Shown piece after piece: positions 51,142-61,758 of a stretch of 64,000 nucleotides of DNA (position 1 is the first letter of the stretch; every line of letters begins with the position of its first letter). The notes under the pieces were generated by a model. The model was not told the DNA's origin. It did no database searches and saw only the letters and a list, made by a program, of their open reading frames with translations. Position numbers and translations under genes: made by a program. The DNA is from UBA8199 sp964507045 (GTDB lineage Bacteria; Verrucomicrobiota; Verrucomicrobiia; Limisphaerales; UBA8199). The DNA is taken from NCBI GenBank assembly GCA_964507045.1, contig CAZDOO010000004.1, positions 46,495 through 110,494 on the forward strand. The letters run 5' to 3'.

Positions 51142-52782
51142 TCAAAGCCGCAGCAGGTCTGCTTCCAGGGCGGGACGGAGAGCGTTAAATATATTCTCGG
51201 CCAGTTGCCGCTCTCCGGCAGGAGCAAAATGGACGAGATCAATGAACTTATCGTGCTCGCCGTCGAGGCCGGGATGGGTGTCCGCGAAGCAAACCTCCGG
51301 CTCTTGCGCGGCGAGCTGCCGGACGAGCACCGAGTGTGCGCGATTCGCTTGAATTTGCCACGGCGCCTGGGGATGGCCGACCTGGAAAAACTCAACGATC
51401 GCCGGGGCGCTCTGTTCGTTGGCGGCCATTGAGAAATTAGCCAACACCAGACGGATGTGGTTGGTTTGGGCGATCCGGATCAGCTGCCGGTAGAGCTGCG
51501 CGCAGGTCGTCGCCAGGGGGTCGGCCAGGGTTGCTGGCCGGGGCGCGGGCTTCGGCGGCAGGCGGTGTTGGAACTGAATGAGCTTGAGGCGGTATTCAAC
51601 GTCGGCGAGCAGCCGGACCGGGCGCTCCTGGTAAGCAGGCGGACTGGCGCCCAAAGCAACCGGGACTGCCTCCCGTAGAGCCGCAAAGCCGTTGATGCCG
51701 TGATAGGAGATCACCATGTCCGGCTTGAGTGGCAGGATTTCCGTCGGGAACCGATGGAGGTTCTGGTCCAACCGGTAACCTGGGACGCCAGCGTTGATGA
51801 CCTCGACCGGCCGACCCGGCTTGAGCCGCTCCCGGATCAATTGTTCGAGCAGCTCCGGCCACGGACGCTGTTCCTGCTCCAACGTGATTCCGAACGTCGT
51901 TGACTCTCCCAGCGCCACAATGCGGTAGGCGTCGCCCTTTTCCGCCGGGATCTCGCGGCCGCGAAAGCCGCGGCGGTTGATGGAGATCAAGCTTTGCGCG
52001 ACTTGCGCGTGGCTGTTGGGCCGCAAGCGGAACAGCAGGACGGGGTCGGGATCCGGCGCGTTGAGACGCTCCTGGGCCGCCCGCCACTGGGCGCCGTAGT
52101 AGTTCCACCAGCGGCCAAAGGCGGCGGGATCGTCTTGCGCGGTCGCGTAAAGATAATACTGTCGGCGGGCGTCGAGTGGCGTCCTCAGCGCCGTGACGCC
52201 GCGGACCAACAGGTCCACGAACGGAAGGCCAAGAATCAGGAGGATAAGAGTGTTGACGGCCACAATGCCCGGCGTTCGCAGGCGAAACCAGCAATGGCAG
52301 AGCAACAGCAAGGCCAGCAGGACCACCAGGGACAGGAAGAAGGCCACAGCACGATTGTGCGCATACGAAGCCCCCAGCCAGGCCAGACCGCCCAATACGG
52401 CCCAGAGCATCACGAGCAGCTTCCACCATGCCTTCACCGGCGCGCCGGACAGGGAGCGGTTCGCCGGTAACAGAACAGCAGCTATGATCCACACCAGCGC
52501 CACATAGTAGCTGTCGAGGTAGCTGTCAAACGTCGCCCGCGCACCGCGCGCCAGCAGCACGCTCGCCAGGATGGCCCCCGTGCAGGCCCACGCAGCGGCC
52601 AACGCCCAGGGGCGGACCAGATTCCGCCCCGCCACCGGCAAGGCAGCGGCTATGGCGGCGATCCCCAGCAGCCCGAGTCCGGCAGCCACTGCCCGGGGCA
52701 TCCCAGCCCACACACCCATGAGGACCGCAGCGACGGTCAACAGCACCTGTGCCGAAATCACTATGGAGATCATTAGGCGCAT
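51142..52782 (-). CDS. membrane-anchored SGNH/GDSL hydrolase
   Basis: About 546 residues from MRLMISIVISAQVL; an upstream ATG at 52854 is in frame but adds unlike residues. Six to seven membrane segments fill residues 1-205 (e.g. LLTVAAVLMGVWAG, VAFFLSLVVLLALLLLCHCWF). The C-terminal half is an SGNH domain with S294 in ALGESTTFG, conserved VINAGVPGY and ISYHGINGF, and D515/H518 in DLVHFAPAG. Members act as esterases, often de-acetylating or acylating polysaccharides. The topology would put the catalytic domain outside the cytoplasm. Separated by 47 bp from the radical-SAM gene. Confidence 0.85.
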   Translation of the reverse strand: MRLMISIVISAQVLLTVAAVLMGVWAGMPRAVAAGLGLLGIAAIAAALPVAGRNLVRPWALAAAWACTGAILASVLLARGARATFDSYLDSYYVALVWIIAAVLLPANRSLSGAPVKAWWKLLVMLWAVLGGLAWLGASYAHNRAVAFFLSLVVLLALLLLCHCWFRLRTPGIVAVNTLILLILGLPFVDLLVRGVTALRTPLDARRQYYLYATAQDDPAAFGRWWNYYGAQWRAAQERLNAPDPDPVLLFRLRPNSHAQVAQSLISINRRGFRGREIPAEKGDAYRIVALGESTTFGITLEQEQRPWPELLEQLIRERLKPGRPVEVINAGVPGYRLDQNLHRFPTEILPLKPDMVISYHGINGFAALREAVPVALGASPPAYQERPVRLLADVEYRLKLIQFQHRLPPKPAPRPATLADPLATTCAQLYRQLIRIAQTNHIRLVLANFSMAANEQSAPAIVEFFQVGHPQAPWQIQANRAHSVLVRQLAAQEPEVCFADTHPGLDGEHDKFIDLVHFAPAGERQLAENIFNALRPALEADLLRL

Positions 52783-52887
52783 GTTTGTCTGCGGGCGCGA
52801 ACACGAGGTGGCTGAGCGGGCAGGAGGCGAGACCGACGGAGGCGGCGAACCCAAGGCCGACGGTGGTCCGGGCTGACCAACCGGCCC

Positions 52888-53733
52888 TCAGTGATCGAAG
52901 TATCCCTCCCGCTGATAAACGCGGACGTAGTCAATGTCGTGGAATTGGGGGAAGCTCGTGCCGGCATCCGGGTTGCCGGGCCACCGGCCGCCGACAGCGG
53001 TGTTCAGGATCAGGTAATGGGGCGTGTGCGGAATCCCGTTGGTCGTAGTGTGGATCAGTTGCCCGTCAATGAACCAGCGCATAGCCTCCGGTTCCCATTC
53101 CAGCGCATAGACGTGGAAATCCTTGGTGTAGTCGGTGTCCGCCGCTTTCCACGTCACCGAACTGGTCTTCTTCTGGCCGTCGAAGGTGCAATAGTGAAGT
53201 GTGCCATAGACGATATTCGGCTCGTGCCCCAGGAACTCCATGATGTCTATCTCGCTGTACCATGGCCGGTCTTCAGGGATCAGCCGCTCCTGGCCGTTGG
53301 CGACGGCTTCCGCCATGAGGTATTCCCTCTCCCAGTTGCGGTTCTGTGGATACAGCCAGTGGGCGGGCCAGAGGCCTTTGCCACCCGGCAATCGGGCGCG
53401 AATTTCGAATCGCCCATAAACCGGCGCGAGCTTGCCTTTGGTATCCACCCGGCCGCTGGTGTAATGCATGGCGCCGTAATCCCTGACCCGGCTCCGCAGG
53501 CGCAGACAGCCGTTCTCCAGATAGACCTCGTCCGGCAGATAGTACTGAAGTTCGTTGTGCTTGCTCTGCTCGCGGACCAGCACGTTCCACTTCTTCGGGT
53601 CGAGCTTCCGGCCCTTGAACTCATCCCGCCAGATTAGTTTCCAGCCCTTGAGCGGGGGCGCCTTCTGCTCCGCCGATACCCCGGCAGATAGAATCATTAG
53701 ACCGAATGTGATGGCCAGCGCTATCTTGTTCAT
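52888..53733 (-). CDS. secreted GH16 beta-glucanase (laminarinase-like)
   Basis: 281 residues with signal peptide MNKIALAITFGLMILSAGVSA. The catalytic motif E161-I-D163-I-M-E166 (SEIDIMEFLG) is intact. Other signatures: LIWRDEFKGRKLDPKKW, YGRFEIRARLPGGKGLWPAHW, YALEWEPEAMRWFIDGQ and LNTAVGG. Endo-acting retaining hydrolase on beta-1,3(4)-glucans, or on agar/carrageenan-type galactans in related subfamilies. The lack of an extended binding domain and the laminarinase-like body favour beta-1,3-glucan. Divergent from gap. Confidence 0.92.
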   Translation of the reverse strand: MNKIALAITFGLMILSAGVSAEQKAPPLKGWKLIWRDEFKGRKLDPKKWNVLVREQSKHNELQYYLPDEVYLENGCLRLRSRVRDYGAMHYTSGRVDTKGKLAPVYGRFEIRARLPGGKGLWPAHWLYPQNRNWEREYLMAEAVANGQERLIPEDRPWYSEIDIMEFLGHEPNIVYGTLHYCTFDGQKKTSSVTWKAADTDYTKDFHVYALEWEPEAMRWFIDGQLIHTTTNGIPHTPHYLILNTAVGGRWPGNPDAGTSFPQFHDIDYVRVYQREGYFDH

Positions 53734-53752
53734 TATTGCTCTTGTTTCTTCA

Positions 53753-53780
53753 TTGACCCCGCCGCCGTTGTGGGTAACAT
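53753..53780 (+). promoter_or_regulatory. sigma-70-like promoter of gap
   Basis: TTGACC (53753-53758), a 16-bp spacer, TAACAT (53775-53780). A dyad ATTTCA...TGAAAT (53791-53811) follows before the ATG, and no SD is seen. Confidence 0.5.
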
Positions 53781-53817
53781 ATATAGGTTAATTTCAAATA
53801 TCATCTGAAATCTAATT

Positions 53818-54867
<1,050 letters not shown>

Positions 54868-54889
54868 TTCCTGGGTTGGGTTTGTTGGT

Positions 54890-54927
54890 GACCGGCGGCC
54901 CGGCAACGGGCCGCCGGTCTTGATTTT
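54890..54927 (+). terminator. rho-independent terminator of gap
   Basis: A 12-bp perfect stem, GACCGGCGGCCC/GGGCCGCCGGTC, with a six-base loop is followed by TTGATTTT. It lies 22 bp after the stop. Confidence 0.9.
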
Positions 54928-55000
54928 GGCTGGAGGCGCCGGCAAGACGGGGCGGGCACACCGCGCGCGTCCGGCCGGTGAAGTAGTTTGAACTGCCGGG

Positions 55001-55696
55001 CTAAGGCTGCGGCTTCGCCGCCTTCAGTTTCTTCTCGAATTTCTCCACCTTCGGGCGGATGACCATCCGGCAGTAGGGCTGGTTCGGATTCTCGCGGTAG
55101 TAGTCCTGGTGGTAACCCTCCGCCGGGTAGAACTTCCTGAGCGGCACAATCTCCGTAACGATGGGCTGGCTAAAGCGCTTCTGCGCCGCCGCCCTGGACT
55201 TCTCCGCCGCCGTCTTCTGAACTTCGCTGCTATAGAGAATGATCGAGCGATACTGCGTGCCCTGGTCGGCGCCCTGCCGGTCCCGGGTCGTCGGATCGTG
55301 CGCCTCCCAGAAGGTCTCCAGCAGCTTCTCGTAGGAAAGCACCTTGGGGTCATATTCGATCTGGATAACCTCCGCGTGGCCCGTGTCGCCGGAGCAAACC
55401 TCTTTGTAGGTGGGATTCTCGCGGATGCCGCCCGCATAGCCGCTAGTAACGGATTTGACGCCGGCAAGCATTTGGAACACCGCTTCCGTGCACCAGAAAC
55501 AGCCGCCGCCCAGTGTGGCAAGTTCAGTTTGATTGGTTGAGCCGTTCATACTCTTCGTTTGCGCCAATCCCGCGCCTGGGTTGACGCACAGCCAGCCCAG
55601 GCACAAGCAGACCACAAGCCCAAGAGAAGACCAACACTTGAGATCCGGAACCGGCCGGAATGCCTTTGGGGCTTGATGCATGGTTCTCTTATTCAT
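55001..55696 (-). CDS. msrA: peptide methionine sulfoxide reductase A, secreted form
   Basis: About 231 residues from MNKRTMHQ. A hydrophobic N-terminal segment (LGLVVCLCLGWLCVNPGAGLA) suggests export or lipidation-like anchoring before the enzyme begins at TELATLGGGCFWC, catalytic C66. Further signatures: VTSGYAGG, GHAEVIQIEYDP, FWEAHDPTTRDRQGADQGTQYRSIIL and GYHQDYY. It repairs oxidised methionine in periplasmic proteins if exported. The start could also be ATG 55681 or 55729. Confidence 0.93.
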   Translation of the reverse strand: MNKRTMHQAPKAFRPVPDLKCWSSLGLVVCLCLGWLCVNPGAGLAQTKSMNGSTNQTELATLGGGCFWCTEAVFQMLAGVKSVTSGYAGGIRENPTYKEVCSGDTGHAEVIQIEYDPKVLSYEKLLETFWEAHDPTTRDRQGADQGTQYRSIILYSSEVQKTAAEKSRAAAQKRFSQPIVTEIVPLRKFYPAEGYHQDYYRENPNQPYCRMVIRPKVEKFEKKLKAAKPQP

Positions 55697-55761
55697 CGGC
55701 CATGGGAACCTCGCACAGAAGCCCGCCACCAGCCAATTAACAAGCGCCTGTTCAGGAGCGG

Positions 55762-56352
55762 CTACCGCTGGGTTTCGGCGCCAACGGCTTTGACCTGGTC
55801 CACAATCTTCACGGCGTCTTTGCGCGGCAAGCCGTTGGCCTGGAAGATGGCCTGGATGTCGTCGTAGATCGCCTGCATCTGGGCCGCCTGAATCCTGGCC
55901 GGGTTAAGCACGGCGGCGAGGTCGGATACCAGCCGGTTGCGGCTTGCCTCGGACAATGGTTTTTGGGCAAAGGCCGCCGCCAGGCTGTCCGCCAGCGCCG
56001 CAATGGTCGCCGGCGAAGGTTTGCTGGCACCCTGCGCGCTGGCCAGCAGGTCCTTGGCGAGTTGCTGCTTCTGTGTCAAGGTGACCGGGGAATTGGCCTG
56101 GATCGCCGCCAGGTCGGCCTTCACCCTGGCCAGGCTCTGTTGCAGCAGAGTCGAGGGGGTGGTCGAGGCAGCCGGCGCTGCCGGCGCGACCGGCTGGGTT
56201 GGCTGGCCGGGCTGTGGCGATGGAGTCACGCCTTGCCGAACATTGTTCTGGTTGCGCAGCTCCAAGGCCCGCTGCTTGACGATGATGGGATCGGCGAACA
56301 CGTTGACGACCAGGATTCCGCTGGCAGCAATCAGGGCAAGGGCTCGTTTCAT
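55762..56352 (-). CDS. small secreted Ala/Gln-rich protein of unknown function
   Basis: 196 residues with signal peptide MKRALALIAASGILVVNVFA. A Pro/Ala/Gln linker (TPSPQPGQPTQPVAPAAPAA) precedes an all-helical region with predicted amphipathic helices (TLLQQSLARVKADLAAIQAN, RIQAAQMQAIYDDIQAIFQ). No family recognised. Located between msrA and a tail-specific protease on the same strand; possible adaptor or substrate of that protease, but this is conjecture. Confidence 0.7.
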   Translation of the reverse strand: MKRALALIAASGILVVNVFADPIIVKQRALELRNQNNVRQGVTPSPQPGQPTQPVAPAAPAASTTPSTLLQQSLARVKADLAAIQANSPVTLTQKQQLAKDLLASAQGASKPSPATIAALADSLAAAFAQKPLSEASRNRLVSDLAAVLNPARIQAAQMQAIYDDIQAIFQANGLPRKDAVKIVDQVKAVGAETQR

Positions 56353-56440
56353 AAGTAAATCCACTGTGTAACAAACCTGCGCCGCGCCGGAGGCCTTGTC
56401 AATCTGTAGTCCGCCCGTCTTGGAGCGCGAGCTTGAGGCA

Positions 56441-59164
56441 TCACTGGCCCGCCGTCACCAGACTGCCTTTCGGCAGCAAGGATAGGTAATCCATCAGGAT
56501 ATGCTCCACCTCCGCCAGTGTCGCGTCCGGCGGCGGCGGATGCTCGCCCGCCTCGTCGTCGAGATTGTCCTGCGACTGCGCGGAGCCCGCCGTTGCGGCA
56601 CTCGCGCCGGCGGTAGCGCCGCTCGGAGAAGTTGCGAGCGCGGTGACATTGGTCTTGGCGACAGGTGGCGGCAGCCCGGGCAGCGCGGCTTGAGTAAGCG
56701 TCAATTCATAAACCTTCTCCGTCGGCTCCGGGCGCGCCAGGCGCTCCTTGTCCCGCGCCTTCTGGCGAGCTTCGAGCTCTTCCTGTTCCTTAAGGCGCTG
56801 CTGTTGATTGAGCGAAATGGTCTTGTCCGCCTCGCGCTGCTTGAACAGTTCAATATCCGCGCGCACGTATGCGTACTCCGGGTCCGCGGCGACGCGCTGG
56901 GCCGAGCGCTGGCGGAGTTCGGCTAAATAGGGTTCGACCAGGTTGAAGCGGTCGTATTTCGCGCTGGGAATGGTGTCCCACGGCAGCGGATTCTCGAGCG
57001 CGCGCTCGCCGATGTCCTTTGACTCATTGGCCACCGACGGCAATACGATGTCAGGCACAACGCCTTTCAGCTGGGTGGACATGCCGCTGGGGCGGAAGAA
57101 CTTCTTGATGGTTAGCTTCAGGGCGCCGGGATCATTCGTCAGCGACTTGTCGGCATACTGAATAAACGGGCGCAACTGGTTGACGCTTTGGACCGTGCCT
57201 TTGCCGTGCGTAGCCGACTCGCCAACAATCAATGCGCGGCCATAGTCCTGCAAGGCGCCGGCCACAATTTCCGACGCGGAGGCGCTGTGGCGGCTGGTTA
57301 GCACCACCAGCGGCCCCTCGTAAACCACCGCCGGGTCGGCATCAACCGCCTCCTGCACCGCGCCGTCGGTTTCGCGGACCTGCACCACGGGATTGGTTTT
57401 GACAAACAAACCCGTCAGCCGGATGGCTTCTTCCAGGGAGCCGCCGCCGTTGTTGCGCAGGTCGAGAATAACCCCGGCCACGTTCTCCTGCTTCAGCTTG
57501 CCCAGCAGCTTGGCGACGTCCGCCGTGGTGCTTTTCGGCTCCGGCTTGTCCTTGGAGGCCGGCGTGTCAAACGTGGCATAGAACGAGGGCAAATCAATCA
57601 CGCCCAGCCGGAGGGTGCCGCCCCGGGAAGAGGGCTGTTCGATGATCTTAGCCTTGGCCGCCTGTTCGGTAAGCGGGATTTCATCGCGGATAATGCTCAC
57701 CACTTTGCGCGTCGCCAGGTTCGCCCCTTCCGGGATGATCGTCAGGCGAACCTCGGTGCCCTTGGGCCCGCGGATGAGCTGCACCGCCTTGTTCAGGCTC
57801 ATGTCCAGGACATCCACCGGCGGCTGGTTGCTCTGCGCCACCGCCACGATGCGGTCGTTGACTTGGATCAGCTTGCTCTTGATGGCCGGCCCGCCGGGCA
57901 GCAGGCGGCGTATTTTGCAGTAACCGTCCTCGGAGAGCAACTCGGCGCCGATGCCAAACAGGCTCAGGCTCATGCTGATGGAGAACTGCTCCAGTTGTGC
58001 GTGACCGAGATAATCTGAATGGGGATCGTAGGCGCGGGCCAGCGCGGTGAGATAGACCTGGACGACATCGTCGTGGTTCCAATCGGTAAAGAAGCGCAGA
58101 TTGCGATGATATCGGTGACTGAGGGTCTCGATGATTTCCTCGTCGTCTGTCTTCGGGGGAGGCGCAGCCGCAGCCGGGTTGGTGCGCGCCAGGGTTTCCA
58201 GCCGCAATTTCTCCTGCTCCGCCCTGGCCTGGGTCTCCGCGGCATTCCTGGCCTTGGCCTCCGCAACCGCACGGGCATTCTGAGCACTGATTCGATCACA
58301 CTCGGCTGCCCACTCGGCCTCGGCTTTAGCCGCAGCAGCCTGCATGGCCCAAGCCCGATCTGAATCCTTCGGAGAGAACAAGGCTGGATGGCGCGGCCCT
58401 TCTGCCTTGACCGGCAGCGCGGGGACAGCGGGCAGCGCGTCAATGGTGCTGTCCGCGCTGGTTTTGGCCGCCGCCAGCGGCTCCGGGAGGTTGACTGGAG
58501 CGTTGGTTCCAACTGTCGGCGACTTCTTGCTTGCGGCAGCCGTCTGGTTCTTCTTCCGGGCATTGATCTTGCCGAGCAATTCCTGCAGGTATTCGAAGCG
58601 CAGTCTTTCGCGCCAAAGTCTGCGGGCCGCGTCCAGGTCCGCCGGATACGGCGCTTCTTTGCGATTGAGCACGATCCGCTCGTCGGCATCGAACGTGAAT
58701 CTTTCGCGCTTGAGCAGGTCATCCGCATACGCCACGCGCTGCGCCACGCGTTCGAGAAACCGGTTGAAGATCTCGCAAGCCGGCGTGGTGTCCGCCTCGC
58801 CGCGGCGCTTTGCGTTCAACGTCAGGCGGGACAGATTCGTGCGGTAATGCTCAAAATCCGCCAGGTCGGCCTGGGTGAAATGCAGATGCATCGGGTCGAG
58901 GATTTCGAGATAACGATCGAAGAACGTGCTGGAAACGGTTTCATCGAACGGCCGGCGCAAGTAGTGGTAACGCTGCAACATTTGCGCGGTGACTGCGGCA
59001 ATCTGGCCATCCACCGGGCCGGGCTCGATCACGGGCAGGCTGTTCGTGGACACCGCCGGCTGCTCGGCCACGCCAGCGACGGACTCGGCCGCCGGCAGCG
59101 GCCGGGCCAGACAACCAAGGCTTAAAATCAGGAGCAGACTCCAACCGGCAAAACGTTCAATCAT
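56441..59164 (-). CDS. prc: tail-specific/carboxy-terminal processing protease (S41A)
   Basis: 907 residues, longer than E. coli Prc (about 680). Signal peptide WSLLLILSLGCLARPLPA. The N-terminal helical domain matches the Prc N-terminal family (FDETVSSTFFDRYLEILDPMHLHFTQADLADF). A PDZ domain follows (SLFGIGAELLSEDGYCKIRRLLPGGPA), then the catalytic core GVILDLRNNGGGSLEEAIRLTGLF with Ser in RHSASASEIVAGAL and Lys in ATHGKGTVQS, and a DUF3340-like tail. The extra length is an insertion of about 140 residues (roughly 205-345), Lys/Ala/Glu-rich and coiled-coil-like, plus an Ala/Pro-rich segment before the last 30 residues. It degrades or trims periplasmic proteins from C-terminal tails. Confidence 0.93.
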   Translation of the reverse strand: MIERFAGWSLLLILSLGCLARPLPAAESVAGVAEQPAVSTNSLPVIEPGPVDGQIAAVTAQMLQRYHYLRRPFDETVSSTFFDRYLEILDPMHLHFTQADLADFEHYRTNLSRLTLNAKRRGEADTTPACEIFNRFLERVAQRVAYADDLLKRERFTFDADERIVLNRKEAPYPADLDAARRLWRERLRFEYLQELLGKINARKKNQTAAASKKSPTVGTNAPVNLPEPLAAAKTSADSTIDALPAVPALPVKAEGPRHPALFSPKDSDRAWAMQAAAAKAEAEWAAECDRISAQNARAVAEAKARNAAETQARAEQEKLRLETLARTNPAAAAPPPKTDDEEIIETLSHRYHRNLRFFTDWNHDDVVQVYLTALARAYDPHSDYLGHAQLEQFSISMSLSLFGIGAELLSEDGYCKIRRLLPGGPAIKSKLIQVNDRIVAVAQSNQPPVDVLDMSLNKAVQLIRGPKGTEVRLTIIPEGANLATRKVVSIIRDEIPLTEQAAKAKIIEQPSSRGGTLRLGVIDLPSFYATFDTPASKDKPEPKSTTADVAKLLGKLKQENVAGVILDLRNNGGGSLEEAIRLTGLFVKTNPVVQVRETDGAVQEAVDADPAVVYEGPLVVLTSRHSASASEIVAGALQDYGRALIVGESATHGKGTVQSVNQLRPFIQYADKSLTNDPGALKLTIKKFFRPSGMSTQLKGVVPDIVLPSVANESKDIGERALENPLPWDTIPSAKYDRFNLVEPYLAELRQRSAQRVAADPEYAYVRADIELFKQREADKTISLNQQQRLKEQEELEARQKARDKERLARPEPTEKVYELTLTQAALPGLPPPVAKTNVTALATSPSGATAGASAATAGSAQSQDNLDDEAGEHPPPPDATLAEVEHILMDYLSLLPKGSLVTAGQ

Positions 59165-59223
59165 GATGCTTTCTTACGATGCCTAACAATAACACACCTT
59201 AGACGCCACACCGCAAGAACTGT

Positions 59224-60570
59224 TCACTTCGGCTCGCCTCCGGCCATGCGTTCCCGGGCCCACGCGCGCGCCCCGGCTTTGGTGGTGAGTTCATCCTGCA
59301 ATTGCTTCTCGCGAATCTCGGCCAGCAGCGCTCCCAGGGCCGGACCGGGCTTCATCCCCAGAGCAATCAGGTCCTGTCCGGTCAGGAGCGGCGGGCGGAT
59401 GTGCGGTTGGCGCTCCAGCTCTCCAGCCTGCGCCACCAGAAAGTCATAAACGTCCAGACGGCCATGGGAGCCCAGGCAATCCAGCCGGTGCAGCGCCAGC
59501 TCGAGCGGAAAGGTGGGGCGCAGCAGCAGGCGGCGCAAAGTGGCCTTGCGCATGTGCAAGGCGTCCTTGAACTGCATGTGGCCGCGCACCGCCTGGACCA
59601 CCCGCTCGATCTCTTTGCGCGGGAACCGCAGGCGCTCCAGGATAGCCGCGGCCATCTCCGCCCCCAGTTTCTCGTGGCCGTAGAAATGGATGCTGCCCGT
59701 CTGCGGGTCGGGCGCCGCGGTGAGCGGCTTGGCGACATCGTGCAGCAAGACGGCCCAGGGCAGCGCCGGGTCGGCATCGGGCGGCAGATACTGCAGCATC
59801 CGGCGGAGGTGGTTGAAGACGCTGCCTTCAGGATGAAAGTCCGGCGATTGCTCGCAGGCAACGGTCGCCGCGAGCTCCGGCAGCGCCTGCTTCAGCAAGC
59901 CGCTCTGCCGCAGCAGCTCCAGTCCGCGCGCGGCATGCGGCGGCTGGAACAGCTTGACCAGCTCCTCGCGAATGCGCTCGGCGCTGATGCTCTGGAGCTT
60001 GGGCGCCCTGGCTTTCAGGGCGGCGAAGGTCTCGGCTTCAATGGTAAAACCCAATTGCGCGGCAAACCGCACGGCGCGCAACAGCCGCAGATGATCTTCG
60101 GCAAACCGCTCCGCCGGCGAGCCGATGGTGCGGATCACCCTGGCCCGCAGGTCCGCCTCGCCGCCGACCCAATCGTGCAATTGCCTGCCCACCGGATCGT
60201 AGAAGAGCCCGTTGACGGTGAAGTCGCGCCGCAGCGCGTCGGCCCTGGCATCGCCGAACGCGACGCGCCCCGGGTGCCGGCCATCCTGGTAATCGGCTTC
60301 GGCGCGAAAGGTGGCCACCTGGAACTGGCAGCCCCGTTCGACCACCACCATCACGCCGAACTTGCGCCCGACCGCGATGGTGCGTTTAAACAGGCGCTCG
60401 ATCTGTTCCGGCCGGGCAGCAGTCGCAATGTCGTAATCGCCCGGCGGGCGCCGCAACAGAAAATCACGGACGCAGCCGCCCACCCAGAACGCCGGGAATC
60501 CGGCGCCCTGGAGTCGGCGAACGATCTCAAGCGCGGCTTGGCGGGAGATGCGAGCGGGCTGCGCAGTCAT
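59224..60570 (-). CDS. CCA-adding enzyme / poly(A) polymerase family nucleotidyltransferase
   Basis: About 448 residues from MTAQPARISRQAALEIVRRLQG. Signatures: FWVGGCVRDFLLRRPPGDYDIAT (metal-binding DxD), RRDFTVNGLFYDP, RFAEDHLRLLRAVRFAAQLGF, and an HD-type C-terminal region (WAVLLHDVAKPLT, HEKLGAEMAAAIL). It matures tRNA 3' ends (CCA) or adds 3' tails to RNA; sequence alone does not separate the two. The gene upstream ends 25 bp before this start. Confidence 0.9.
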   Translation of the reverse strand: MTAQPARISRQAALEIVRRLQGAGFPAFWVGGCVRDFLLRRPPGDYDIATAARPEQIERLFKRTIAVGRKFGVMVVVERGCQFQVATFRAEADYQDGRHPGRVAFGDARADALRRDFTVNGLFYDPVGRQLHDWVGGEADLRARVIRTIGSPAERFAEDHLRLLRAVRFAAQLGFTIEAETFAALKARAPKLQSISAERIREELVKLFQPPHAARGLELLRQSGLLKQALPELAATVACEQSPDFHPEGSVFNHLRRMLQYLPPDADPALPWAVLLHDVAKPLTAAPDPQTGSIHFYGHEKLGAEMAAAILERLRFPRKEIERVVQAVRGHMQFKDALHMRKATLRRLLLRPTFPLELALHRLDCLGSHGRLDVYDFLVAQAGELERQPHIRPPLLTGQDLIALGMKPGPALGALLAEIREKQLQDELTTKAGARAWARERMAGGEPK

Positions 60571-60595
60571 GGCCGGTCGCTTGGCGCGTCCACTC

Positions 60596-61522
60596 TCAGC
60601 TTCCAGCCGGCGCCTCACCCCAAATCCCCTTGAGGTGCTCGACCCCGCGCTTGACCTCTTCGACGGTCAGGCTGGGACTCAGCTCAAACACTCTGAGGTG
60701 CTCCGGCTTGAGGAACGGCTTGAGGGCGGCAAAGTCAATCATGCCCGACCCGGGCGCGCAATGATCGCGGCCGGGAAATTGAACGTCATGGACGTGGAGC
60801 CCGAAGAGGCGGTCGCGCAGTGATTCGACTTGCATCGCGTGGTGCAGGAAACCGAGGTTCTCCTTGATCTGGCCATGCCCGGTATCGTGCCAATAGACGA
60901 AAGTCGGGCTGGCCAGCTCGCGGAACAGGAAGTTGAAGTCGCTATCGAGCGGCAGTTCCTCCAGCGCCTGGCGGTTCTCGAGGCCCAGCTTGACGCCGCT
61001 GGCTTCGGCAGCCGGGAGAAGCTCTTTCAGCACTTCGTTGACCCGTTCCATGAAAGGCCCCTTTTTGGCCTCGCGCTTCTCGTCCGCCTCGGCGCAGAGC
61101 CGGGCATATTTATCCGCCACCTTCTCCCGGCGCGTGACCAGGTCGAGCAGCTTGTCGGTGTAGTTCTTCAGGTCGAGGCTGCCGCAGTGAAGCACGACGG
61201 CGGGAGCCTTGACGCGCGCGGCGAATTCGATGGTCTTGAGCGTGTAACGCTTGGCCAGTTCGCGCTCGCGGGGCCGCTCGGCGGAGAACTGGTAGAGGTT
61301 GGGCGCGGCGTAATTCACTCCTATGGGGAGCGGGCAGAAATTATGCACGCTGGAGATCCGGATCTCGCCCGCGTCCACGGCTTCCAGGATGCCGGGCAGC
61401 AGGCTGATGCGGGTGCCGTGGCTCAGCTCGGCGTGGCTGAAGCCGAGGTCGCGGATTTCGCGCAGCATGGCGCGGCCGTCGGTGTGCCGATGCGAGTTCC
61501 AGCAGGTGGACAGGGAATACAT
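60596..61522 (-). CDS. xylose-isomerase-like sugar epimerase/isomerase TIM barrel
   Basis: 308 residues. AP-endonuclease-2-type barrel: LSTCWNSHRHTDGRAMLREIRDLGFSHAELSHG, RISSVHNFCPLP, VVLHCGSLDL, LGLENRQALEELP, YWHDTGHGQIKENLGFLHH and LFGLHVHDVQFPGRDHCAPGSG. Conserved Glu and His residues fit the metal site. Cytoplasmic; the substrate is unknown, and sugar epimerase, isomerase or dehydratase-like roles all occur in the family. Confidence 0.88.
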   Translation of the reverse strand: MYSLSTCWNSHRHTDGRAMLREIRDLGFSHAELSHGTRISLLPGILEAVDAGEIRISSVHNFCPLPIGVNYAAPNLYQFSAERPRERELAKRYTLKTIEFAARVKAPAVVLHCGSLDLKNYTDKLLDLVTRREKVADKYARLCAEADEKREAKKGPFMERVNEVLKELLPAAEASGVKLGLENRQALEELPLDSDFNFLFRELASPTFVYWHDTGHGQIKENLGFLHHAMQVESLRDRLFGLHVHDVQFPGRDHCAPGSGMIDFAALKPFLKPEHLRVFELSPSLTVEEVKRGVEHLKGIWGEAPAGS

Positions 61523-61758
61523 AGGAATAGAACGGAGCGCTGTGGAATCAGACCTGCCGGCGCTCTATCTTAAGCTTAATCTCAGTCACGACTCGCTCAC
61601 TTTCACTTCCGCTCCGGAAACCATGGGATACGCCGGACCTTCATGGCTCCGCCGCCCGCCAACTCAGGCAGCCCAGCATAGGGCGGAGCCGAAGGCTGTC
61701 AACGGCGAATCGCCGGAACCCGCTTGCCTTCCGGCCTGGTTCCAGCACATTGTCAACG

